Source: Fibrobacter sp.
Lineage (GTDB): Bacteria; Fibrobacterota; Fibrobacteria; Fibrobacterales; Fibrobacteraceae
DNA: 64,000 bases
Direction: 5' to 3'
Assembly (NCBI GenBank): GCA_017503015.1
Contig: JAFVTX010000009.1
Location: 1 to 64,000, forward strand
Shown: positions 7,792 through 16,094 of the stretch, in pieces
Layout of the letters: each line of letters starts with the position of its first letter
Position numbering within the stretch: the first letter of the stretch is position 1
Notes under the pieces: model-generated
Databases searched by the model: none
What the model saw: the letters and a program-made list of their open reading frames with translations, nothing else
Told to the model about the DNA's origin: nothing
Made by a program: the position numbers and the translations under genes

Positions 7792-9009
7792 GTGGTAAGA
7801 ATGTTGAAAGTTGTGAAAAAGCCGAAAAGGACCTCTTTTAGGCTCCGGGACAGGGAGATTTTCCCAAATACGATCCTCAGTCCTATGGACGGGGTGACGG
7901 ATGCGCCTTTCCGCAGGCTCTGTCGGGTGCTGTCGGGCAACCGCATGGGCCTTCTGGTGTCGGAGTTCGTGCCTACCGACGGTGACGCCATCTTTAGGCT
8001 GGACGGCCACAAGCAGCTGAAGTTTTTTCCGGAAGAGCGTCCCTTCGGTATCCAGATTTTCGGGAGGTTTCCGGACAAGATGGCGGAAGCCGCCCGGAAA
8101 ATCGCGCTGGAGCTCCATCCGGAGTTCATAGAGGTCAACGCCGGATGCCCCGCCCCGAAGGTGGCGGGGAAGGGGAGCGGCTCGGGCCTGCTTCGGGACC
8201 TGCCCCGCCTGCAGGAGATACTGCACGAGGTCCGCACCGCACTGGACCGTTCTTGCCCGGAGATGCCGCTCACCCTCAAGTGCCGTATCGGCTGGGATTC
8301 CGAAAGTATCAACGTGATGGAGACTTTGAAGATTGCCGAAGGCGAGGGAGTGGAAATGCTCACCGTCCACGGACGGACTCGCCTGCAGGGCTACAACGGC
8401 CTTGCCGACTGGGACTGGATAGGGAAGGTGGCTGCCGTAGCGAAGATTCCTGTAATCGGAAACGGCGACGTGAACAGCGTGAAGACGGCTTTTGACCGTA
8501 TTGAAAATTACGGAGTCTCCGGCGTGTCCATCGGGCGTGGCGCCATGCACAATCCCTGGTTGTTTGGCCAGATTGCCGACGCCTGGGAAGGTCTAGCCCC
8601 TAAGGAAATTTCTGCAGTAGATGCCTTGGACGTGTTCCCGCTTTACTACAAGTTCAAGCTAGAAGACGGTTCTACGGAAATGGGCGCGCTAGGCCGCCTC
8701 AAGCAGCTGGCGGCGAGACTTTGCAAGGGGTTCTGTTTAGACGGGAGTGAAAAGTCTCTGAATGGCTACGGAGACTCAAACCTTCGTCATTCTCGCGAAG
8801 GCGAGAATCTGGCAGATTCCGACGATGCCGCTATGCAGGTGCGGCAGACCTTGCTTACGGCTCAAGAGCCGGCGGAATTTTTCGACAGGTTGCACGCGCT
8901 CCGCGATGGCCTGGCTCGAAATATGCGTTACGACCCTAGCCGTCTCGTGAATTTGAACGGCTCGAAGGAAACGGAAATTAGACCTGGCGACCAGTTTGCC
9001 GGCCGGTAA
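7792..9009 (+). CDS. tRNA-dihydrouridine synthase (Dus family)
   Basis: This FMN-dependent TIM-barrel enzyme reduces uridines in tRNA. It shows LSPMDGVTDAPFRRL at the N-terminus, GIQIFG, the catalytic Cys in NAGCPAPKVAGKGSGSGLL, LKCRIGW, TVHGRTR, IGNGDV and SIGRGAM, all in order. The start may be GTG 7792 or ATG 7801. At 405 residues it is longer than usual because residues about 327-348 (NLRHSREGENLADSD) are encoded by a palindromic repeat inserted in the C-terminal helical domain. An imperfect hairpin begins at the stop codon. Confidence 0.88.
   Translation: MVRMLKVVKKPKRTSFRLRDREIFPNTILSPMDGVTDAPFRRLCRVLSGNRMGLLVSEFVPTDGDAIFRLDGHKQLKFFPEERPFGIQIFGRFPDKMAEAARKIALELHPEFIEVNAGCPAPKVAGKGSGSGLLRDLPRLQEILHEVRTALDRSCPEMPLTLKCRIGWDSESINVMETLKIAEGEGVEMLTVHGRTRLQGYNGLADWDWIGKVAAVAKIPVIGNGDVNSVKTAFDRIENYGVSGVSIGRGAMHNPWLFGQIADAWEGLAPKEISAVDALDVFPLYYKFKLEDGSTEMGALGRLKQLAARLCKGFCLDGSEKSLNGYGDSNLRHSREGENLADSDDAAMQVRQTLLTAQEPAEFFDRLHALRDGLARNMRYDPSRLVNLNGSKETEIRPGDQFAGR
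8789..8808. repeat. Palindromic repeat unit translated inside dus
   Basis: Perfect arms attctcgc (8789-8796) and gcgagaat (8801-8808) with loop gaag, preceded by cgtc. It is read in frame as RHSREGENL, a peptide of the kind produced when 'gtcattctcgcg' type intergenic repeats are translated. It lies between the conserved ARLCKGF and MQVRQTLL segments of the Dus C-terminal domain, so it is an insertion in a tolerant loop. Confidence 0.65.
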
Positions 9010-9112
9010 ATTTTCACGATAATCTTCGTATAGCTTCGTTGTCGGACTCTCGCTGTACCGCTTGTACAGCTTCGGTCCTGCCGCCTCGCTCTACTCGATT
9101 CTCCTGAAAATT
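9009..9112. repeat. 104-bp imperfect hairpin after dus
   Basis: Outer arms aattttca (9009-9016) and tgaaaatt (9105-9112) and inner arms gctgtac (9052-9058) and gtacagc (9064-9070) are exact; the bases between pair in shorter blocks. It begins at the last base of the dus stop codon. Its design (long, imperfect, small loop) is like the element at 3569-3728. Confidence 0.65.
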
Positions 9113-9132
9113 GTTTTAATGAAAAAGATTGC

Positions 9133-9172
9133 AAAAGAAAAACCGTATCGAATCTCGCTGCGGTTTTCTTTT
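9133..9172. terminator. Bidirectional terminator between convergent dus and radical-SAM genes
   Basis: Stem aaaagaaaaaccg (9133-9145) and cggttttctttt (9161-9172). The arm is A-rich on one side and T-rich on the other, so each strand ends in a U-run after the stem. It lies between two convergent genes, as expected for a shared terminator. Confidence 0.75.
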
Positions 9173-9192
9173 AATTGTTTGCGGTCTATCGC

Positions 9193-10698
9193 TTACTCTT
9201 TCACCGTCGGGGCCTGGCGCGCCACAGGGGCGAGCTGCCCGTGCTTCCTAAACAGGTGCTTCACCAGCGTGCCGAAACCACGCATCACGCGGTAGCGTTC
9301 ACGCGGGTTCTTGAGGGCCATGATTCCCTGGCGGAATATGTAGCTCGGACGCAGGTAGAACTCGCGGCGGGCCTTGTCGCAGAAGTCCACAAGCGCCTGG
9401 CTGCTGAGTTCGCCGCGCTGGATGGTGGTGCGGTGGAACCCGTCCTTGTCGAGCCACTGGTTATAATCCTTTGTCTGTAATGCGCCGCTCTCGAGGGCTT
9501 CCTTGTAGGCCTCGGTGCCGGGGTACGCCATGATGGGGTAGAACTGCGCGGTGTTGGGGTTCAACTTCTTGGCGTAGTTGAGCGTCATGCGGAGTGTTTC
9601 CGGAGTGTCGCCCGGGTTACCCACCATGAAGCAGCCGTGCACCAGCAGTCCTGCCTTGCGGGCGTTCTTCGTGAATTCGATTGCCTTGTCAGTGTTCTTC
9701 ACGCCCTTGTGAATGTTCTCGAGAACCACAGGCGAAGCGCTTTCAAAACCCACGCACATCTCGCGGCCGCCCGCCTTCTTCATCAGCTTGAGCAAATCCA
9801 GCGGAACATCGGCGCGGGCGTTGCAGCTCCACGTAATCTTGAGGCCGCGTTCCAGAATCAGGTTGCAGATTTCGCGCACATGCTCGTGGCTTGCGGTGAA
9901 CGTGTCGTCTTCGAAGAAGACTTCGCCCAAATCCTCGAAATTGTCCTTGATGTACTGCAGTTCGTCCACCACGTCCTTGGGCGTGCGGCGGCGGAACTTG
10001 TGGCCGTTGAGCGTTTGCGGAATCACGCAGTAACTGCAGCGGTTCGGGCAACCGCGGCCCGAGAGAATTACAATCAGCGGGTTCAGGTTCGCACCGTAGA
10101 AATATTTCTTATAGCAGCTGTACAAATGTTTGCGGTAGACCTTCGAGACCCACGGGAGCTCGTCCAAGTTCTCGATCTTCGGGCCTTCGGGCTGAAAATC
10201 GGTGGTGCCGTCCGCCTTACGGAAGGCAAGTCCCGCAATCTGGTTCACGGGAACTCCGTCGCCCCGCAGGCTCCTCGCGAGGTTCCGGCAGGTGTAGTCC
10301 GCCTCGCCGATAATCACGAAGTCGAGTGCGGGCTCCATCTCCATGGATTCTAGCGGCTCTGCGGTGGCATGCGTACCCATGATGGCGACCTTTACATTCG
10401 GGAGCATGTCCTTGATGGCATGCACCACCTTGAGGTCGTTCAGGATACTCGGGGTGCTCGTGCTGCAGACGACCAATGCCGGGTCAAACTTCTTGATGCC
10501 CTCCAGCGTCTTGGGCAGGTCAAGTTCCATGGCGGGACTGTCGATTAACTGAATCTCATTGCCGTCTGCTTCCGTCGACCCTGCAGCATAGCTCAGGAAC
10601 ATAGGCCAGTAAAGAGTGCTCGATTTAGTCACGCAGGGACTGCGGGACTCGCGACTGAACATCGGATGGAACGGAGGATTTAAGAAAGTAATACGCAT
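9193..10698 (-). CDS. B12-binding-domain radical SAM protein
   Basis: The start at 10698 (MRITFLNPPFHP) fits the family better than the upstream in-frame codon at 10710. Residues 1-180 form a cobalamin-binding-like Rossmann domain, containing VVCSTSTPSILNDLKVVH and GTHATAEP. The radical SAM domain follows, with the cluster motif C-P-N-R-C-S-Y-C (GRGCPNRCSYC). FFEDDTF, GFESAS and GCFMVGNPGDT match the BchE/HpnJ/methylthiotransferase-like B12-radical-SAM group. Substrate cannot be predicted; no pathway genes are adjacent. It is monocistronic and divergent from the MORN-repeat gene. Confidence 0.85.
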   Translation of the reverse strand: MRITFLNPPFHPMFSRESRSPCVTKSSTLYWPMFLSYAAGSTEADGNEIQLIDSPAMELDLPKTLEGIKKFDPALVVCSTSTPSILNDLKVVHAIKDMLPNVKVAIMGTHATAEPLESMEMEPALDFVIIGEADYTCRNLARSLRGDGVPVNQIAGLAFRKADGTTDFQPEGPKIENLDELPWVSKVYRKHLYSCYKKYFYGANLNPLIVILSGRGCPNRCSYCVIPQTLNGHKFRRRTPKDVVDELQYIKDNFEDLGEVFFEDDTFTASHEHVREICNLILERGLKITWSCNARADVPLDLLKLMKKAGGREMCVGFESASPVVLENIHKGVKNTDKAIEFTKNARKAGLLVHGCFMVGNPGDTPETLRMTLNYAKKLNPNTAQFYPIMAYPGTEAYKEALESGALQTKDYNQWLDKDGFHRTTIQRGELSSQALVDFCDKARREFYLRPSYIFRQGIMALKNPRERYRVMRGFGTLVKHLFRKHGQLAPVARQAPTVKE

Positions 10699-10749
10699 GA
10701 GCCCACACAAAATACAAAATCGGTATGGATATAGCTACATTTTTGCCCG

Positions 10750-11349
10750 ATGAATCATCTTTTTTTCATCTGTTTTTCGGTAATGTTTGCTATGGCTTGG
10801 GCGGTAGCAGGAGAAATACCGTTAGACACGGTCCGGACGCTTTATCCGGCGGGTAATGTTGCTCGTATCTACACTGTTCGACAAGGGACCGATGTCAAGG
10901 AGGGCTGGTCCGTGTCGTACCACCCGGATGGTAAACTTGCAATCAAGGCGTTTTACCGCAATGGTCTTTTGGAAGGAACCTTTTCCAGTTTTTACGAGAA
11001 CGGCAAGCCCTGGCAAGAAATTGCTTACGAAGCAGGCGTAGAAAACGGACCGTCTGTCAATTATCACGACAATGGACTGAAAAAGTCTAGAGAAATATAC
11101 AAGAACGGCATTCTCGAAGGTGTGAGCGAGGAGTGGGATGAACGGGGAACCTTGCGAAGAAAAATTCCCTATTCTCGTGGCCAAATTCATGGTGTGGCAC
11201 AACTTTACGATGATCTAGGGGCGCTGAAAGAGGAAATGACCTTCGAAAGGGGACTTCGCCACGGTAGCTATCGTCGTTACAACAAGGGCGTTAAAGTTCT
11301 TGAAGCTGAGTTTCAGGCCAATCGCTGTGTTAAAAATTGCGACTTTTAG
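10750..11349 (+). CDS. Secreted MORN-2 (YwqK-type) repeat protein
   Basis: The N-terminal 21 residues (MNHLFFICFSVMFAMAWAVAG) are a signal peptide. The rest is at least five repeats of about 23 residues with the pattern Y.NG.LEG....Y..G....E..Y, the MORN-2 variant found in YwqK-family proteins. Although annotated in databases as antitoxins, proteins of this repeat type in Bacteroidota and Fibrobacterota are mostly exported and of unknown function. No toxin gene is adjacent. Start ATG 10750 lies 51 bp from the divergent radical-SAM gene. Confidence 0.75.
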   Translation: MNHLFFICFSVMFAMAWAVAGEIPLDTVRTLYPAGNVARIYTVRQGTDVKEGWSVSYHPDGKLAIKAFYRNGLLEGTFSSFYENGKPWQEIAYEAGVENGPSVNYHDNGLKKSREIYKNGILEGVSEEWDERGTLRRKIPYSRGQIHGVAQLYDDLGALKEEMTFERGLRHGSYRRYNKGVKVLEAEFQANRCVKNCDF

Positions 11350-11431
11350 CTTTGACGACTGTTTTTGATTCGCAAACAGTTGAGCATATTATGTATCTTA
11401 TGGACAGATAATGAACGAAAGGGTTTGGTGT

Positions 11432-12100
11432 ATGAACAAGTGGATTGCATGTATTTGTCTAATGGGGCTTATCTCTGTTTCCGTTGCGGCTCCCGCCAAG
11501 GGCTCCTTTAAGGACAATCGCGATGGGAAAACCTACAAGACTATCAAACTTGGAAAGCAGACTTGGATGGCTGAGAACCTCAACCTGCACATGGATGATT
11601 CCTGGTGCTATGAGAGAAAGACCGAAAATTGCAAAAAATACGGTCGACTTTATACCTGGAAAAAAGCCGAAAAGGCGTGCCCCGTCGGTTGGCATCTTCC
11701 TTCCCGTTCGGAATGGCGTGACCTGGTATCTTATGTATCGGAGAATTCCAAGACAAAGCCCGGAAACACTTTGAGGACAAAGGACGACTGGAAAGTTAAG
11801 AAGAAAAAGAAGAAAATTTACGACCAGCACACGGGTGAAGCCATTTATCTGGACGAATACGAAGTCATAAATAATGGCACGGATGAACTGGGATTTTCTG
11901 TGCTGCCGGCTGGTTACGTTTCTAAGGAAGGCCGTTCTGACAAGCTTAAAGAACGGGCCTTGTTCTGGAGTTCTTCCAAGGAAAAGGGCAAAAAGACCAA
12001 GAAAGCCTATGCCCGTATGCTAGAATTTGGTGACGAAAGCATCCACGAAAACAAGTATTCGACGGACAATGCTTTCTCGGTCCGTTGTGTCAAGGACTAA
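11432..12100 (+). CDS. FISUMP-domain secreted protein (TIGR02145 family)
   Basis: Start at 11432 gives a signal peptide (MNKWIACICLMGLISVSVAA). The mature part shows the hallmark of the Fibrobacter succinogenes major paralogous domain: FKDNRDGKTYKTIKLGKQTWMAENL, then GRLYTW, CPVGWHLPSRSEW, LGFSVLPAGY, FWSSS and the terminal FSVRCVKD. The family is massively expanded in Fibrobacter and is presumed surface-exposed; its function is unknown. This copy has a Lys-rich insert (VKKKKKKIYD). Its stop codon shares three bases with the stop of the convergent DedA gene. Confidence 0.9.
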   Translation: MNKWIACICLMGLISVSVAAPAKGSFKDNRDGKTYKTIKLGKQTWMAENLNLHMDDSWCYERKTENCKKYGRLYTWKKAEKACPVGWHLPSRSEWRDLVSYVSENSKTKPGNTLRTKDDWKVKKKKKKIYDQHTGEAIYLDEYEVINNGTDELGFSVLPAGYVSKEGRSDKLKERALFWSSSKEKGKKTKKAYARMLEFGDESIHENKYSTDNAFSVRCVKD

Positions 12101-12837
12101 GTTTTTTTTCGAGGCTTGACCGCGCTCCACACCATATAACCGATAAAGAGTGCTCCAAAGGCAAGCAAAGCGATTGCCAGTTCGGAGTTGTACTTTTCGA
12201 TAATGTCTTTTTGACCGTGAGCCAGGTAGCCAAGGACTGCCAGGACACAGTTCCAGATGGTGGCGCCTAGGAAGGTGTAGAGTGTAAAAGGCAGGAGCTT
12301 CATGTTGGATAGCCCTGCAGGTATAGAAATCAGCTGCCGTATGACGGTAATGAGCCTGCCCACGAAAGTGGATATTGCACCGTGGTCACGGAAGTAGTTT
12401 TCTGCCTTTTCGACTTTTTGTGTGTCTATCAGCAAAAAATGTCCAAGTCTGGAATCGGCAAATTTGTACACAATAGGGCGCCCCAGGAACTTAGCCAAGA
12501 AATAGTTGATAAACGCGCCTATAAGGGCTCCCATGCTGGCGAACAGGACAATCAGCACGATGCTCAAGTCGGAACCGGGCTGCAGGGCCTTGTAGGCCGC
12601 TGGCGGCACCACCAGCTCCGACGGGAACGGGATAAAGGAACTCTCTACGGCCATAAGGAGGGTGATGGTGCCATAGTTCAAGTTGTTGTTATACCAGTCA
12701 ATAACTTGGGTGTAAATCCCTGTAGCGGCAGAATCCTGCACTGCCGGAGGATTCTGTGTGGCGACTTCGCCCCCTGGTTGAGCGAGAACAAACGAGCACA
12801 GTAGGGCTAGCAAAAATGCAAGTGTTTTAAAGTTCAT
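12097..12837 (-). CDS. DedA-family (SNARE-associated) inner-membrane protein
   Basis: The 246-residue protein has an N-terminal hydrophobic signal, then the DedA core: ESSFIPFPSELVVPPAAY, GALIGAFINYFLAKFLGRPI, YFRDHGAISTFVGRLITVIRQLISIPAGLSNM, and terminal membrane helices. The F.GR..P..R..... motif and membrane-embedded acidic/arginine residues are those of DedA/DUF697-like flippases implicated in undecaprenyl-phosphate and lipid recycling. The N-terminal 60 residues, with an Ala/Gln/Pro-rich stretch, are atypical. Its stop overlaps the stop of the FISUMP gene (ctaa). Confidence 0.85.
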   Translation of the reverse strand: MNFKTLAFLLALLCSFVLAQPGGEVATQNPPAVQDSAATGIYTQVIDWYNNNLNYGTITLLMAVESSFIPFPSELVVPPAAYKALQPGSDLSIVLIVLFASMGALIGAFINYFLAKFLGRPIVYKFADSRLGHFLLIDTQKVEKAENYFRDHGAISTFVGRLITVIRQLISIPAGLSNMKLLPFTLYTFLGATIWNCVLAVLGYLAHGQKDIIEKYNSELAIALLAFGALFIGYMVWSAVKPRKKT

Positions 12838-12851
12838 ATGATGTTAAGTGA

Positions 12852-12880
12852 AAAATAAAGGTGCGACAACCGCCGCACCT
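12852..12880 (-). terminator. Terminator of the 12887-14443 gene
   Basis: On the minus strand aggtgcg...cgcacct (12859-12880) is followed by a T-rich run (complement of 12852-12858). It lies 7 bp beyond the stop at 12887. Confidence 0.7.
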
Positions 12881-12886
12881 CAATGC

Positions 12887-14443
12887 TTATTTCTTCTTTT
12901 TGCCCTTGGATTTCTTCTGGGACTTTTTGTGGTTTTTCTTGCTGGGCGCCGGTTCTGCTTCGGCTTCCGATTCGCCTGTCTGAGCCTCTATCATGGAGGG
13001 AGCGTCGGCATTGGCTCCCTTGAGGGCCGCCTTCGCTTCTTCCACAAACTTACCTTCGGGGAACCGCTTCAGGTAAATTTCGTAATCCTTCAGGCGGCCG
13101 CTTCCCTTGACCAGTTCGAAGATTCCGGCTTCGGCTTCGTCGCGGAAGGCTCCGTTGGGATTGTCGTTCAGGTAGGTAAGGTAGGCCTTGAAGGTGTTCT
13201 GGGCCTGAATCTCACGGAACTTGTGGTATTCACCCAGTACCTGCAGCTTGGCTTCCACCTCGGGCCTGTGGGGGGAGTCCGGATAGTATTCCAGGTACAT
13301 GGCCAGCATCTCGGGGTCGTTGGATGCCATGACCTGCTCGAAACGAGAATCTTCTTGCTTGGTCTGGTATTCCTTCAACTGGACCTTTCCGGTATCCAGG
13401 GTGGCATACAGCTTTTCTTTGGTGGCCAGGTCTTCGGGGTGGCAGAAGGCGAGGAAGCTTTCCAGCACGTCGGAGAACTGGGTCTTGGTGAAAGCTTCGC
13501 TCATGTCGGGCAGGTTGCCATCTTCGTCCAAGAAGAACCGGTAGTCGCGTTCGATGGCCATGCAGTCCCAGTCGGACAGGGTGTCCTTGACTTCGCTGTT
13601 CTTGCGGAGCACGTCGTCGCGGTCGTGGAGCACGTACCTCATACGGCGGTCGCGGCGGCTTTCACGGCCAAAGTCAAGAGATAGTTCCAGACCCACGCGT
13701 ACGGGTAACTTGTAGGAAATCTTGTCGAATTCGATGCCGGAGTATCCGGCAGGGATGCTGGCGTCTTCGTTTGCCTTGGGAGCCTTTCCGGTGGCTTTGA
13801 CGTCTTCGTAGGGCAAAAATTCCTTGCGGACGTTTACGCCAATCTTGAAATCAATATCCTTGAAGAGTTCACCAATCTTGTATTCCAGTGCTCCCGAAAC
13901 AAATGCGGTCGGAAGGACGCTGGTCTTTTGGTCTGTGTGGGAAAAACGTTCGTCGTAGAAAGAGAAGAACTGGAATCCGTAACCACCCAGAAGCCTGATG
14001 TCCAGATCGCCGATGAGGTTGAAGGAAAAACCCGCCAAGAATGAGGGCGCGTAAGAACGGAAGGAGAGTGACTCGCCCTTATTGGCGTCGCCGCAACCTT
14101 TTTCCTTGTCGCAGTTGTCGCTTTCAAAATAGAACTTGGGGTTTTTGGCAATCTCTCCGAACTGGATGGAGTTGATTTCGACGCCCAGCCAGAAGGTGAA
14201 GGGAATGTCTGCCTTATAGAAAGGAGTAATCAGTGGGCTCCAGAGGAAGCCCGCATTGATGGGGAAGGTCATTACCTTCTCGTCAATCTTGTCTAACAGT
14301 AGTTCCGGGTCGCTATCCTTGAACTGTAAATAGGCAAATTCGCCTTGAACATAGAGCTGCATTCTCCAGTTGGAACGCTCAAAATCGGCAGCCATGGCGG
14401 CTACGGCAAAAAGCAGGGAAATAAGTAATACTTTACGCATCAT
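12887..14443 (-). CDS. Outer-membrane beta-barrel-like protein with TPR-like C-terminus
   Basis: Signal peptide MMRKVLLISLLFAVAAMA; ATG 14443 or 14440 are the likely starts. Residues to about 270 alternate hydrophobic and polar residues with aromatic edges (FLWSPLITPFYKADIPFTFWLGVEIN), as in a beta-barrel or surface lipoprotein fold. From about 330 a run of helical segments resembles tetratricopeptide/outer-membrane-assembly repeats (MYLEYYPDSPHRPEVEAKL, YLKRFPEGKFVEEAKAAL). The end is a basic KKKNHKKSQKKSKGKKKK-like tail. It lies 84 bp downstream of the PEGA operon on the same strand and may be a separate unit. Confidence 0.55.
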   Translation of the reverse strand: MMRKVLLISLLFAVAAMAADFERSNWRMQLYVQGEFAYLQFKDSDPELLLDKIDEKVMTFPINAGFLWSPLITPFYKADIPFTFWLGVEINSIQFGEIAKNPKFYFESDNCDKEKGCGDANKGESLSFRSYAPSFLAGFSFNLIGDLDIRLLGGYGFQFFSFYDERFSHTDQKTSVLPTAFVSGALEYKIGELFKDIDFKIGVNVRKEFLPYEDVKATGKAPKANEDASIPAGYSGIEFDKISYKLPVRVGLELSLDFGRESRRDRRMRYVLHDRDDVLRKNSEVKDTLSDWDCMAIERDYRFFLDEDGNLPDMSEAFTKTQFSDVLESFLAFCHPEDLATKEKLYATLDTGKVQLKEYQTKQEDSRFEQVMASNDPEMLAMYLEYYPDSPHRPEVEAKLQVLGEYHKFREIQAQNTFKAYLTYLNDNPNGAFRDEAEAGIFELVKGSGRLKDYEIYLKRFPEGKFVEEAKAALKGANADAPSMIEAQTGESEAEAEPAPSKKNHKKSQKKSKGKKKK

Positions 14444-14527
14444 GCACAAATCTAGTTTTTTTGTGTGATTTTGCGCATGAAAGGGGGGGTAGGTGTCTTT
14501 TTTTCGGGGTGTTTTGATGAATTGTTT

Positions 14528-16087
14528 CTAGAAAGAAATGAAGAACCCTACACCGAGCACCAAGATGCCTGCCCCGATGAGCGTAAGCCCTATGATTGTT
14601 TTCTGGTCACCGTCACTTACCAGGTCCTTGTTCTCTTTCACCTTTTTCTGATAGAACTCCCCACCCGCGGTGGCGGAACCGTTCAGCTCTTCCTTGATGT
14701 CTTCGGCGTCTTCGTAATCCAACTGGCCGAGGTAGGTGAACAGGGCCCCGACGATTAAGGGTGCGATGGAAACTCCCATCATGGTGTGGCCGAGACGGAT
14801 TTTTTTACGGGCTTTTTCCCATTCCTGTTGCGACTGGATTTTTTTGAAATCGGTTTCTTGCGTCAAATCTACATTAACGGTCACATCAGAAATGGGCGGA
14901 ACATAGACCGCAACCAAAGAGTCCTTGAATCCGAATTTGCGAAGCTTAAACTGGACAAGTCCCGGCTCCATGATGGGGTAGCGGGCGGGAGTGGTGCCGA
15001 TAGTCTTGCTGCGCTTGGTGATTTCCCCTCTGCTGGAGAAGATTTCTGCACCTGCCGGGTTGGTGATAATCCGGAGTTCGGGGTTGACCCGTTTCAGTTT
15101 CATCGATCTCCAGACGGTATCGCCCATAATCGGGTGGACTGTAGTGGACCCACCCCACAAATGCTGGTCTACGTTCCAAAAGGCATGAATGGTAACGGCA
15201 GCGGTGTCCGTAACCGGAATTGTACAGGGAGACCTGCAAAGGGCGTTGTCCTCGGCTCTAGAAAGTGTGGCCCCTTCGGGGTCAGTATCGATATAGATGT
15301 AGCCTTTTTTTTCTTTTAAGTTAGAGGCGTCTTTGCCTTGGGCTTCTAAAAGAAAGATTTTCAGATTGTCTTTGGAGAGAGCGTCGGTGACAGCCTTGGA
15401 ACGGGAAATTCTAAGTTCGCTCTTGTAGATGGTGGGCAGCTCTTCTTCGAATACCACCCGCATAAGCTGAAGTTTCAGGGAATCTTTCTTTTGTACGGGG
15501 GAAATCTTTCCAAAGTAGATGGTAGTGGCGCCCTTGGCAGAAAGGGAGTCTTGCAGGCAGATGTTGTCGCTGCAGTCGGGAATGTCCTTTTTCTTTAGAA
15601 TGTGAATTTTTTCTCCGCTTTCCAACAAAAATCTGGCGGCGAAGGTGTTGATTTGCATCGCCAAAGTGGAGTCGCCGATTTCGTCTTCGAAACTGACTAG
15701 AACGGTGGGAGAAGATAGTTCAAGGGGCTTCGTTGCGGTAGGAGAGTCGTCTTGGAGGGTGTCGTTCGTGGCAACCTGTGCAGAATCGTTTGCGTTGGTT
15801 GTGCTGTCCGGAGATGCTGCCTGTACAGAATCTGCGGGGCTTGCCAGAAGTAAATCTGTACCTGAAGTATCTATGATGGACTTGAATTTGCTCTTGGCAA
15901 TACGGACAACGGTAAACTTGTTGTTGATGTAGCCGCCCAGCTGGACGGTATCGTTTTGAATACCGAGAAACTGGGCTTTTTGTTTGGTGCCAGATAAAAG
16001 TTCCACGCTGACAGACGGCCCTTGCGGCTCTGCGGCAAGCAGGACTTGGGCGAGTAGAAGGATTAATGCGATGCACGTGGATTTCAT
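14528..16087 (-). CDS. PEGA-domain membrane protein, large (operon gene 5)
   Basis: A signal peptide (MKSTCIALILLLAQVLLA) leads to a short beta domain (VSVELLSGTKQKAQFLGIQN), a Ser/Asp/Thr-rich linker, a TolB-N/CsgG-like alpha/beta domain (about 130-250) and two PEGA domains (YIYIDTDPEGATLSRAED and RIITNPAGAEIFSSRGEIT). The C-terminus has two hydrophobic segments about 45 residues apart, ending GVGFFISF. The same ending occurs in the smaller PEGA protein upstream (GLFLSF), so the two are paralogues in their C-terminal part. Seven bases separate it from that gene. PEGA domains are thought to bind surface structures or proteins; the role is unknown. Confidence 0.72.
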   Translation of the reverse strand: MKSTCIALILLLAQVLLAAEPQGPSVSVELLSGTKQKAQFLGIQNDTVQLGGYINNKFTVVRIAKSKFKSIIDTSGTDLLLASPADSVQAASPDSTTNANDSAQVATNDTLQDDSPTATKPLELSSPTVLVSFEDEIGDSTLAMQINTFAARFLLESGEKIHILKKKDIPDCSDNICLQDSLSAKGATTIYFGKISPVQKKDSLKLQLMRVVFEEELPTIYKSELRISRSKAVTDALSKDNLKIFLLEAQGKDASNLKEKKGYIYIDTDPEGATLSRAEDNALCRSPCTIPVTDTAAVTIHAFWNVDQHLWGGSTTVHPIMGDTVWRSMKLKRVNPELRIITNPAGAEIFSSRGEITKRSKTIGTTPARYPIMEPGLVQFKLRKFGFKDSLVAVYVPPISDVTVNVDLTQETDFKKIQSQQEWEKARKKIRLGHTMMGVSIAPLIVGALFTYLGQLDYEDAEDIKEELNGSATAGGEFYQKKVKENKDLVSDGDQKTIIGLTLIGAGILVLGVGFFISF

Positions 16088-16094
16088 GATTTAC

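Noticed and set aside
10750-11349. Toxin-antitoxin system
   Set aside because: The YwqK/MORN-2 family is often labelled antitoxin, but the protein is secreted and no toxin gene is adjacent.
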